This document shows, piece after piece, positions 1 through 13,690 of a DNA stretch of 13,690 nucleotides; the stretch's first letter is position 1, and each line of letters opens with the position of its first letter. Below the pieces are notes generated by a model. It was not told the DNA's origin and ran no database searches. It worked only from the letters and a program-made list of their open reading frames with translations. A program made the position numbers and the translations under genes. Origin of the DNA: Plastoroseomonas sp036499545 (GTDB lineage Bacteria > Pseudomonadota > Alphaproteobacteria > Acetobacterales > Acetobacteraceae); NCBI GenBank assembly GCA_036499545.1, contig DASYDR010000396.1, forward strand, positions 1 through 13,690, written 5' to 3'.

Positions 1-7178
<7,178 letters not shown>

Positions 7179-7179
<1 letters not shown>

Positions 7180-9734
7180 TGAGTCTGGCCAGGAGCGAGA
7201 CCGGGCTCCTCGAGGAGGAGGCCACGATGGAGTTCCCGGCGACGGTGGCGCAACGCCAGGTGTGGCTGAAGGCCCGGGCGGGCGGCGCGGATCCGACGCT
7301 GAACGTGGCGGCGCGCTGGCACATCGAGGGCAGCATCGATCTGCCGTTGCTGGAACATGCCTGGCGCCTGCTGGTGGACCGGCACGAGACGCTGCGCACC
7401 CGCTTCGTGGCGCGGGGCGCCGACCTGTTCCAGCAGGTGTTGCCGGCCGTCCCTTTCGCGATCCGCCATATCGATCTGCGGCATCTGCCGGCCGGGGAGC
7501 GGGCGGCGGAAGCGGAACGCCTGGGCCAGGCGGATGCGGCGACGCCCTTCACCGACATGGCGCCGCCGATGCTGCGGATCACCGTGCTGCAGCGTGACGA
7601 CCGCTATGCCGACATGCTGCTGACGACGCATCACCTGGTCAGCGATTGCTGGTCGAACCTGATCCTGGTGCGGGAGCTCTGCGAAGCCTGCGAAGCCCTT
7701 TCGGCGCAGCGCGAGCCCAGCTTCCCGGAGCTGCCGATGCAGTTCGGCGACTATGCCGCCTGGCAGGAAGCCTGGCTGGCGGAAGGCGGGGCCGCGCCCG
7801 CCGAGGCTTACTGGACGCGGCGCCTGGAAGGGCTGGCGGATTTCGCCGTGCCCATCGATCACCCGCCGCCGGCGGTGCCGACGAGGCGTGGCGACATCGT
7901 CGGTGTGATGGTACCGGCCGAGGCGATGAGCGGCGTGCTGGCGGCCGCGCGCGATCGCGGCGCCACCATCTTCAGCTTCGGCCTGGCCATGCTGGCGACG
8001 GCGTTGAGCCGCTGGACCGGCCAGACGGATATCCTGGTCACCACCCAGATCGCCGGGCGCGAGGAGCTGGAGCTGGAGGCGGTCGCCGGGCCGTTCATCA
8101 ACACCATCGCGCTGCGCAGCGACTGCGCCGGCGATCCCAGCTTCCAGGATCTGCTGGACCGGGTGCTCGGCACCGTGGGCGAGGCGCTGGAGCATGGCGC
8201 GCTGCCCTTCGAATTGCTGCAGCAGCGCAACCCGCCGCCGGGCAATGGGCGGCGCGGCGTCCTGGACGGGGTGAACTTCCAGGTGCTGAACAGCGCCTTC
8301 CTGAAGGATTCGGACGCCGGCGGCTTCGCGCTGAAGGGGTTCCCCAGCTTGTCGCCAGGCTCCAAGCGCGACCTCGATTTCTATCTCGTGGAACGCCCTT
8401 TCGGCTGGCGCGTGCAGTGCGAATACGATCCCGACCTGCTCGATCGCGGCAGCGTCGAATGGCTGGTCGAGACCTATATCCGGATGCTGGTCGCTGCCGC
8501 GGCGAAGCCGGGGCTGCGGCTTTCGGAGCTGCCCTTCGTGCCGAAGGCGGCCGCCGCCGTGCCGGCCCCCGCGGCACCGGCGACGCCGCTGCCGGCGGCG
8601 GCGGCGGTGCCTGCGGCTGTCACCATGCCGGTGGCCGATCCCGCCGGGGCGGAACGGCTGCTGGCCATCTGGCGCGAGGTGCTGAAGCGCGACAGCGTGG
8701 CCGCGGATGCCAATTTCTTCGCGCTCGGCGGCGACTCGCTGCGCGCCGCGCAGCTCCTCGCCCGGGCCGAGGCTGCGTTCGGCAAGCGTATCGGCCTGGC
8801 GCAGCTGTTCCGGGCGCCGACGCCGAAGGGAATGGCGGCGCTGTTCGGGATCGACCTGCCCGATCAGGCGCCGGCGCCGGCGATCATCGAAACGGCGGAC
8901 GCCGAGGATGACTGGCAGATCATCCCGTTGCGGGAGGAAGGGACCGGCGCGCCGGTGATCGGCATCAACAATATCGCGGTCATGCACGCCCTGTCGGAGC
9001 TGCCTGGTATCGACCGTCCGATCTTCTGCATCCGGCTGTTCGAGCCCGGGCGGCCGCACGACATCGACGGGCTGAGTTTCGGCGAGGTCGGCGCGCGCTA
9101 TGTCGCCCTGCTGCGTCGCGCCGTGCCGCGCGGCCCTTATGTCGTGTTCGGCGAATGCGTGCATGGGTCGCTCGCCTATGAAGTCGCGCAGCAGCTGCGC
9201 GCCGCCGGCGAGACCGTGGAATTGCTGGTCGGCGTCAACATGTGGCATCCGGAATTCGTGCGCCAGCTGAGCTGGATGCAGCGCCAACGGGTCCGGATGA
9301 TGGATCTGGCGGCGAATTTCGGGGATCTGCGGGCAGGCCGGAAGACGCTGCTCGCTTTTCTCGGCACCTATTCGCTGCCGCACCGGCTCGGGCTCTTCCG
9401 CGCGCTGAAGGCGCTGGGCCTGATCCGGGCCATTCCGGTGCGGGCGGGCCTGGCCGAGGAGCAGGAGGATTTCCTGCTGCGGTTGCTGGAAGCACGCAGC
9501 GGCTATACCGCGCCCGCCTATGATGGGCCGGTGCTGCAGCTGATCAAGCCGGATGCCGCGGCGCTGCCGGGCTTCCGGTCCGATCTCGGCTGGACGGGGG
9601 TGATCACCGGTCCGCTGGTCCATCGCTTCGTCCGCCATGTCGGCGCGCCGGCGATGCCGGGTTCGAGCCTGCCTTCCATCGAGGAGGCGATCGCCGCCAC
9701 GCTGGCCACGCCCGGGCCCGCGGCGGCGCGATGA
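7179..9734 (+). CDS. NRPS terminal module C-PCP-thioesterase lacking an adenylation domain
   Basis: Adds a final condensation step and releases the product of the upstream synthase. Residues are counted from the ATG at 7179 (851 aa). The condensation domain (17-450) has HHLVSDC at 151-157: the His pair and Asp156 are kept but the usual Gly is Cys157. An Ala/Pro linker (about 456-487) occupies the place where an A domain would normally sit. The PCP (488-558) has Ser520 in LGGDSL. The alpha/beta-hydrolase thioesterase (575-845) has GECVHG in place of GxSxGG, giving Cys660 as nucleophile. Asn687, 27 residues later, stands where the catalytic Asp normally is; His815 or His820 may complete the triad. 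The usual HPxGG segment is also missing, replaced by VIGINN (593-598). Start: ATG 7179 overlaps the upstream stop and has GGAAGGGA eight bases before it. ATG 7227 (codon 17) has the stronger GAGGAGGAG and begins right at the C domain, so it may be the true start. The ATGA overlap with the next gene implies coupling. Confidence 0.94.
7212..7220 (+). promoter_or_regulatory. Strong Shine-Dalgarno sequence for the alternative start at 7227
   Basis: GAGGAGGAG contains the AGGAGG core (7213-7218), eight bases before an in-frame ATG at 7227. That start would remove 16 poorly conserved N-terminal residues and leave the protein beginning MEFPATVAQRQVW, typical of the start of a condensation domain. 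It competes with the coupled start at 7179; which is used cannot be decided from sequence alone. Confidence 0.55.
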
Positions 9735-10921
9735 GCATCGCCTCGCGGCGCTGGCTCCTGGCCGCGCCGCTGGCGGCGGCGGCGGGCGCCGGCCTGGCTG
9801 CGCTGTCGCCGGGCGTCCGCGATGCGGCGCGGGAAAGCCTGCGGGCCCTGCTGTTCCGTTCGGTCTCGCGGCCCGTGCCGACCGGGCCGCATGCGGTGGG
9901 TTTCGCGCCGCTGACGCTGGATATCGGCGGATCCGACGGCCCGGTCGCGGTCGATCTCTGGTATCCGGCCGCGCCGGCGGCCGCGGGCCTCGCCGGGCGC
10001 CTCGGCCGCGCCGCGACCTCCCTGGCTTATCCCAACCTCGCCCCGGCCCAGCATGGCGTGGCGTTCCTGGCCGGCGCGGCGCCGGCGCCGCTGATCCTCT
10101 ATGAGCCGGCCTGGTTCTCGACCCGGCGGGACAACAGCTTCACCCTGGCCAATCTCGCGAGCCACGGCTTCGTCGTGGCCGCGCTGGACGACGTCGTCCA
10201 CTACCCCGGTGCCGCCGGGCCGGAGGCGGCGCTGCGGGCGATGAGCCTCAACTACACGTCGGAGGCCACGATGATGCCGGGGCTGGAGGTCGCGGGGCTG
10301 CGGGCGGCGGCGGCGGCGCGGGTGGCGGGCGGCGTGCTGGATGCTCTGACGGCGGATAGCGGCTGGGCGCCGCGCCTGGATCCGGCCCGGATCGGCGTGC
10401 TGGGCTATTCCTTCGGCGGCGCCGTCGCGACGGAATTGGGGTGCCACGACCCGCGTGTCACCGCCGTGGTCAACCTCGACGGCTCGACCTATGGCGAGGC
10501 GGGGCGGCAGGGGGTGACGCGCCCCTGCCTGACCTTGTTCAGCGGCAATGTCTTTCCCACCGCGCAGGAGCTGGTGGATCCGGATCCGGCGATCCGCCTG
10601 GAAGCGAAGCTCTGCGTGATCGAGACCACGCGGCAGATCGCCCGGGCGGGCTGGCCGGGACAGCGCTGCTTCCTGATCGATGCCGCCCGGCACCCCGATT
10701 TCAGTGATGCCCTCATCGTTCCCGCCCTGGCGGCCTGGCGCGGGCCGCGCCGGCCGGATCGGCACGAGGTCTGGAGCCTGATCAATGCCTATCTGGTGGC
10801 CTTCTTCGGCCAGTCGCTGCGTGGCGAGGATCCGCCGCTGCTGCACGGCCCGGCGCTGCCGGGCGCGCGGACGCTGCTGGATGCGCGGGACCATGCGCCG
10901 AGGACGGATGTCACAGGCTGA
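9731..10921 (+). CDS. Exported alpha/beta hydrolase, platelet-activating-factor acetylhydrolase-like
   Basis: A 396-residue serine hydrolase. The catalytic residues visible are Ser227 in GYSFGG, Asp250 in NLDG and His321 in ARHPDF, with spacing and the NLDG motif like the plasma-type PAF acetylhydrolase (isoform II) family. The N-terminus has SRRWLL followed by an Ala/Leu-rich hydrophobic stretch (about residues 8-25). This resembles a Tat or Sec signal, so the enzyme probably acts in the periplasm or outside the cell; the cleavage site is not clear. Its ATG overlaps the stop of the C-PCP-TE gene (ATGA) and there is no evident Shine-Dalgarno sequence, so it should be translated by coupling. 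Its place in the operon suggests it acts on the exported product, for instance by removing an acyl or acetyl group; this is inference. A type II (editing) thioesterase is the alternative, but the signal-like N-terminus argues against it. The 3' end overlaps the convergent PPTase gene by 11 bases. Confidence 0.8.
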   Translation: MSIASRRWLLAAPLAAAAGAGLAALSPGVRDAARESLRALLFRSVSRPVPTGPHAVGFAPLTLDIGGSDGPVAVDLWYPAAPAAAGLAGRLGRAATSLAYPNLAPAQHGVAFLAGAAPAPLILYEPAWFSTRRDNSFTLANLASHGFVVAALDDVVHYPGAAGPEAALRAMSLNYTSEATMMPGLEVAGLRAAAAARVAGGVLDALTADSGWAPRLDPARIGVLGYSFGGAVATELGCHDPRVTAVVNLDGSTYGEAGRQGVTRPCLTLFSGNVFPTAQELVDPDPAIRLEAKLCVIETTRQIARAGWPGQRCFLIDAARHPDFSDALIVPALAAWRGPRRPDRHEVWSLINAYLVAFFGQSLRGEDPPLLHGPALPGARTLLDARDHAPRTDVTG

Positions 10922-11699
10922 TTTCGCCCGGCGATGGCGCCAGGCCGAGTTGCCGCAGCGCTTCCGGCGGCGCCAGGTCCAGCCGCCAGCCCCGGCGATG
11001 GGCGGCGACCGCGCCGACATGCGTGTGGCCGATGCTGACATGTGTGATCTGCCAGGCAGCCGCTTCGCCGGGCGCCCAGTCGATGTCGCGCAGCCGGGCT
11101 GGCGCATCGGGGGACAGGGAGACGGTGAAGCGATCGAGCGGGGCGGACAGGCCGGAGCCGAGCGCCTTCACGAAGGCCTCCTTCCGGGTCCAGCCGCGAA
11201 AGAAGCCGGCCTGGCGCAGGTCGGACGGCAGCGCGGCGAGTTCTTCCAGCTCCATCGGCGAGAAGACGGTCGCCGCGAGGCCGTCATCGATCCGGCGCAT
11301 GGCCTCCACGTCGACGCCGAGCGGGAAGCGCGCCATGCCGAGCGCGGCGAGGCCCTTCGAATGGCTGAGGTTGAAATGCAGCCCGGACCCGTCCGGGACG
11401 GCCAGGAAGGGCTTGCCCATCGCCGCGGCGTCGAAGACCAGCGTCGATGGCGGCAGGCCGAGGCAGGCACCGAGGATGGCGCGCAGCCCGGCATGGGCGG
11501 CGGCATGGGCGGCGCGATCGGCGGGGCGGACGAAGCGCGCCGCGCGCGCCAGCTCCGCGGGTGCAAGAAGCCCCTGAGGATAAGGCGCATCCATGTCGAT
11601 CCGCCAGATCCAGAGCTGCGGCGCCTGGGTTTCGGCGATGGTCACGGCGATGTGGCGGCCTCCCCGGGCGGTGCCGCGGATCACGGCGTCGCAGACCAT
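10911..11699 (-). CDS. Sfp-type 4'-phosphopantetheinyl transferase
   Basis: Transfers phosphopantetheine from coenzyme A to the conserved Ser of carrier domains, converting the ACP and PCPs of the neighbouring synthases to their active form. The 262-residue protein has the family motifs in order: GKPFL at 95-99, FNLSHS at 109-114, GVDVE at 128-132 (Mg2+-binding Asp130 and Glu132) and WTRKEAFVKALG at 170-181 (Glu174, Lys178). Length and motif spacing fit the Sfp/HetI group rather than short AcpS. The ATG at 11699 is supported by GGGAG six bases upstream. About 25 residues before the conserved WIWRID strand are not typical of the family, so a start further in cannot be excluded. The gene faces the synthase operon and shares a divergent control region with the flippase gene. 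Such PPTases are often found in PKS/NRPS clusters, though this one could also serve other pathways. Confidence 0.95.
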   Translation of the reverse strand: MVCDAVIRGTARGGRHIAVTIAETQAPQLWIWRIDMDAPYPQGLLAPAELARAARFVRPADRAAHAAAHAGLRAILGACLGLPPSTLVFDAAAMGKPFLAVPDGSGLHFNLSHSKGLAALGMARFPLGVDVEAMRRIDDGLAATVFSPMELEELAALPSDLRQAGFFRGWTRKEAFVKALGSGLSAPLDRFTVSLSPDAPARLRDIDWAPGEAAAWQITHVSIGHTHVGAVAAHRRGWRLDLAPPEALRQLGLAPSPGEISL

Positions 11700-11705
11700 C
11701 GCATG

Positions 11706-11710
11706 CTCCC
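11706..11710 (-). promoter_or_regulatory. Shine-Dalgarno sequence for the PPTase gene
   Basis: On the minus strand GGGAG precedes the ATG at 11699 by six bases. Another ATG lies between them (11704-11702) but is out of frame. This supports the chosen PPTase start. Confidence 0.6.
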
Positions 11711-11711
11711 T

Positions 11712-11755
11712 GTGTCGCCGGATAACGGCAATGCGCGGGTCCGCGCCGGCGACAC
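11712..11755. promoter_or_regulatory. Nested inverted repeats in the PPTase/flippase divergent region (possible operator or leader hairpin)
   Basis: GTGTCGCCGG (11712-11721) and CCGGCGACAC (11746-11755) form a perfect 10-base inverted repeat with a 24-base spacer. Inside the spacer, CGCGG and CCGCG (11734-11745) form a second inverted repeat two bases apart. The element ends 13 bases before the PPTase start and lies upstream of the flippase promoter candidate. It could be an operator for a dimeric regulator or a hairpin in the PPTase mRNA leader. In such GC-rich DNA part of this could be chance. Confidence 0.4.
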
Positions 11756-11785
11756 CGGGGCGTCTCTGGGCCGGCGGGGATCATC

Positions 11786-11794
11786 TGCTATGAT
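11786..11794 (+). promoter_or_regulatory. Extended -10 promoter candidate for the flippase gene
   Basis: TGCTATGAT is an extended -10 element (TGn plus TATGAT, five of six matches to TATAAT). No good -35 box is seen at 16-18 bases upstream, which fits an extended -10 promoter. A transcript would begin near 11801 and leave a leader of about 36 bases before the GTG start. The AT-rich box stands out in very GC-rich surroundings. No matching promoter was found for the minus-strand PPTase gene. Confidence 0.4.
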
Positions 11795-11836
11795 GGTGCA
11801 AGCAGAAATGGGTGGTGCATTGATGGCGGCCGGATC

Positions 11837-13342
11837 GTGAGCATCGGCGCGCGTGCTTCGACCCGCGTCGCCATCGCATCGGCGTGGCTGGTGATCGGGC
11901 GCTTCCTCGCCCGGGGCTTCGACCTTGCGTCGCTGTTCGTGCTTGGGCGTCTGCTCGGCCCCAGCGAATTCGGCGTGATCGCGACGGCGATGACGCTCAT
12001 CTACATCGTGGAGGCCATCTGCGAGTTGCCGGTCTCCCAGGTGCTGGTGCGCACGCCTGATCTGACCCCGCGATTGCTGGATACGGCGTTCACGCTCAGC
12101 CTGTTGCGGGGCGTCTTCCTCGCGCTCGTCATTGTCGCATTGGCGTTCCCTTTCGCCACTTTCGCCGATGATCCGCATCTGGTCAGCCTGATCTGCGTGC
12201 TCGGCCTGGCGCCGGCGGTGCGCGGGCTGGCCAGTCCCAGGCTGGTCATCTTCGCGCGCGCCATCGATTTCCGGCGGGAGTTCCTGCTGGACGTCGCCGC
12301 GCGGTTCGGCACCTTCATCGTGTCCCTGATCGTGGCGCTCGAGACGCACAGCTACTGGGCCCTGGCCGCCGGAACGGTCACGGCGCCGGTGGTGACGATG
12401 ATCATATCCTATGTGATGGCGCCTTACCGGCCGCGGCTGACCCTAGTCGAATGGCGCATCTTCGTGAATCTGCTCGGCTGGAATACCATTTCGCAGATCT
12501 TCGTCGCCATCAGCTGGCAGATCGACCGCTTCATTCTGGGCGGCTATGCCGCGCGCGCGGATTTCGGCCGCTTCGCGGTCGCGAATGATATCGCGGCCAT
12601 GCCTTATCAGACCCTGGTCTATCCGCTGATTCGCCCGCTGGTAGCCGGCTTTTCGACGGTGGCCGACGATATCGGACGATTGCGCGCCGCCTACCTCAAA
12701 TGCTGTCAGGCCATCGCCTTGCTCGGAGCCCCGGTCTTCGTGGGGATCGCGGTATTGTCCGACCAGATCGTGCATGTGGCACTGGGCGCGGCCTGGTCGG
12801 ATGCAGGCCCCCTGCTGGCGTATTTCGCACTCTCCAGCGTCATTCCGTTGCTGAAGATTCCATTCGGTTCATTGGTGATAACCATCAACCGCGCGGTGTA
12901 TCTGGTGTGGGCGGGTATTTCGATACTTGTCATCAAGACCGCCGTCGTGGTGGTGGCGTTCTGGTATTATGGCCTGTACGGAGTGGCCGTGGGGCGCATC
13001 ATCTTCGAGGCTTTGGGAACCTTCTTTTCCATGTATCTGATGTATCGCCTGGTCGGGCTGGGAATCATGCAGCAGCTTCGGGCCGGTGCGAGACCTTTTC
13101 TGTGCGCGGCGCTGATGGGCCTATGTCTGTGGCCAATCACCCGCAGCATGCCGGTCGAGCCGGTCAACAGCACCCTGCTGCTGAGCATGGCCGGAATCGT
13201 CGTCCTTGGGGCGGTGATCTATACGGGCAGCGCGGCCCTGCTTTGGCGGCTCGGTGGCCGCCCGTCCGGGGTTGAGGAGATCGTCCTGTCCTGGCTGGTG
13301 CGGATATGGTCATTCATGCCCTGGCGCCGGACGCCCGTCTGA
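11837..13342 (+). CDS. Wzx-like polysaccharide flippase (MOP superfamily)
   Basis: A 501-residue, strongly hydrophobic inner-membrane protein with about 12-14 predicted membrane segments by eye. It is likely to flip a lipid-linked glycan, or a related amphiphile, across the cytoplasmic membrane. The N-terminal WLVIGRFLARGFD followed by VLGRLLGPSEFGVIATAM matches the conserved opening of polysaccharide-biosynthesis flippases of the RfbX/WzxC type. A basic interhelical loop (REFLLDVAARFG) and central PLIRPLVAGFS segment also fit. Start: GTG at 11837, because no ATG lies in frame nearby and this start keeps the whole first helix; the ribosome site is weak (GGCCGG). The next gene downstream resembles a glycosyltransferase, which supports a glycan role. 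Being next to the synthase cluster, it might instead export that product; this is inference. G+C falls in the second half compared with the synthase genes. Oxidative-drug MATE transport is a less likely alternative. Confidence 0.88.
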   Translation: MSIGARASTRVAIASAWLVIGRFLARGFDLASLFVLGRLLGPSEFGVIATAMTLIYIVEAICELPVSQVLVRTPDLTPRLLDTAFTLSLLRGVFLALVIVALAFPFATFADDPHLVSLICVLGLAPAVRGLASPRLVIFARAIDFRREFLLDVAARFGTFIVSLIVALETHSYWALAAGTVTAPVVTMIISYVMAPYRPRLTLVEWRIFVNLLGWNTISQIFVAISWQIDRFILGGYAARADFGRFAVANDIAAMPYQTLVYPLIRPLVAGFSTVADDIGRLRAAYLKCCQAIALLGAPVFVGIAVLSDQIVHVALGAAWSDAGPLLAYFALSSVIPLLKIPFGSLVITINRAVYLVWAGISILVIKTAVVVVAFWYYGLYGVAVGRIIFEALGTFFSMYLMYRLVGLGIMQQLRAGARPFLCAALMGLCLWPITRSMPVEPVNSTLLLSMAGIVVLGAVIYTGSAALLWRLGGRPSGVEEIVLSWLVRIWSFMPWRRTPV

Positions 13343-13355
13343 ACGGCGTCCGGCG
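13325..13355 (+). terminator. Perfect 11-bp stem-loop at the flippase stop codon
   Basis: CGCCGGACGCC (13325-13335) and GGCGTCCGGCG (13345-13355) are exact reverse complements and enclose a nine-base loop (13336-13344) that holds the flippase TGA stop. No run of T follows, so it is not a textbook intrinsic terminator. It may attenuate transcription or protect the 3' end of the mRNA. Confidence 0.45.
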
Positions 13356-13360
13356 GCGGC

Positions 13361-13388
13361 TTGGCTTCGCAACGCGTCCGCATATGAT
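13361..13388 (+). promoter_or_regulatory. Candidate sigma-70-type promoter before the glycosyltransferase gene
   Basis: TTGGCT (13361-13366) and TATGAT (13383-13388) are separated by 16 bases and would start transcription near 13395, about 27 bases before the GTG start. It follows directly after the stem-loop that ends the flippase gene, so the downstream gene may have its own transcript. The -10 box is identical to the one proposed before the flippase. Confidence 0.4.
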
Positions 13389-13407
13389 TCTGCGCCTTGC
13401 GCGGGAC

Positions 13408-13412
13408 AGGAG
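13408..13412 (+). promoter_or_regulatory. Shine-Dalgarno sequence deciding the GTG start at 13422
   Basis: AGGAG lies nine bases before GTG 13422 and supports that non-ATG start for the final, partial gene. No in-frame ATG near the 5' end offers a better start. Confidence 0.6.
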
Positions 13413-13421
13413 TGAATCTCG

Positions 13422-13690
13422 GTGATCGACCGCGCTGTTGTCTATGTGACGGATCCGGGCTTCCTGGTTCCCAGCCTCGTTTCTGCGCTGGAGGTGCAGC
13501 AGCAGGTCAGCGCCATCGCCGATATCATCATCTGCCTGACCGGCTTTCCCGATGCGGAGGGCGAGAGGGTCGCCGAAATCATCGAAAATCTGGGCTTTTC
13601 GGCCAAGCTGATGTCGGATTCAGTTGCGTCGGACGCGGTGCATTTCAATAAAACCCATGTTCCGATTTCGACCTTGGCGCGATTTTTTCT
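13422..13690 (+). CDS. Probable glycosyltransferase, GT8-like (3' partial)
   Basis: The reading frame starts at GTG 13422 with AGGAG nine bases upstream and stays open to the window edge (89 complete codons). The product begins MIDRAVVYVTDPGFLVPSLV and continues through a hydrophobic strand (ADIIICLTGF) to HVPISTLARFF. An opening strand followed by a paired helix, then an ADIII strand and an S/T-x-L-A-R-F/L-F segment, fits the N-terminal nucleotide-sugar fold of GT8 (lipopolysaccharide glucosyl/galactosyl) transferases. The DxD metal site that would confirm this is beyond the window. It would transfer sugars to a growing glycan, in keeping with the flippase upstream. Base composition is much lower in G+C than the synthase genes (34 of the last 70 bases), and codons such as TTT, GTT and AAA appear, suggesting a different history. 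Family assignment is from recognition only. Confidence 0.62.
   Translation, partial: MIDRAVVYVTDPGFLVPSLVSALEVQQQVSAIADIIICLTGFPDAEGERVAEIIENLGFSAKLMSDSVASDAVHFNKTHVPISTLARFF

Noticed and set aside
9518..11107. 529-codon open frame on the minus strand
   Set aside because: It runs antisense to the hydrolase and across the ends of two real genes, and its Arg/Gly-rich product has no recognisable fold. It is a shadow of high GC.
10785..11840. 351-codon open frame on the plus strand
   Set aside because: It covers the PPTase gene in antisense, whose motifs are complete. The product is low complexity and resembles no family.
11790..11840. Sixteen-codon leader peptide (MMVQAEMGGALMAAGS) overlapping the flippase GTG
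   Set aside because: Its stop overlaps the GTG as GTGA, which is tempting for coupling, but its first ATGs fall inside the -10 box, the later ones lack a ribosome site, and nothing indicates attenuation.
13397..13651. 84-codon open frame on the plus strand at the right end
   Set aside because: It is out of frame with the GTG-started glycosyltransferase frame, which has a ribosome site, a recognisable fold pattern and natural codon use.

Overview
This window is a high-GC accessory region carrying the downstream half of a hybrid polyketide/non-ribosomal peptide (PKS/NRPS) gene cluster. It is followed by the start of a glycan-export and glycosyltransferase block. Two 60-base samples inside the first gene are 67% and 78% G+C, and coding strands show strong GC bias at third positions. 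Together with the Wzx-like flippase and the gene style, this suggests an alphaproteobacterium, perhaps Rhodospirillales/Acetobacteraceae. The taxonomic placement is inference, not shown by a marker gene.

Layout: (1) 1-7179 (+) is a megasynthase whose 5' end lies outside the window. Its visible domains are KS (C-terminal half)-AT-ACP-aminotransferase-C-A-PCP. (2) 7179-9734 (+) is an NRPS terminal module, C-PCP-thioesterase, with no adenylation domain. (3) 9731-10921 (+) is a probably exported alpha/beta hydrolase of the platelet-activating-factor acetylhydrolase type. These three genes overlap by 1 and 4 bases and read as one translationally coupled operon. (4) 10911-11699 (-) is a convergent Sfp-type phosphopantetheinyl transferase. 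(5) 11700-11836 is a divergent control region with nested inverted repeats and an extended -10 box. (6) 11837-13342 (+) is a polytopic Wzx-like flippase, ending in a stem-loop. (7) 13422 to the window edge (+) is the start of a probable GT8-like glycosyltransferase, after a candidate promoter. No gene-free stretch exceeds 300 bases.

How it works together: the AT has malonyl-CoA motifs and no ketoreductase is present, so the first module should make a beta-ketoacyl-ACP. The PLP aminotransferase domain would convert it to a beta-aminoacyl-ACP, as in the mycosubtilin/iturin and microcystin McyE families. The adenylation domain shows the ten-residue code DILQLGLIWK, which I recognise as a glycine code, so a beta-aminoacyl-glycine unit is predicted. 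The second protein adds or transfers once more on a carrier protein with no local adenylation domain. It ends in an unusual thioesterase whose nucleophile is Cys rather than Ser and whose usual catalytic Asp is Asn. The adjacent PPTase would activate the carrier domains.

The most novel part is this release module: A-less, with a Cys/Asn thioesterase and a variant HHxxxDC condensation motif. Base composition falls toward the right end (34 of the last 70 bases are G/C), so the flippase and glycosyltransferase may belong to a separate, possibly acquired, polysaccharide locus or may serve the same product.
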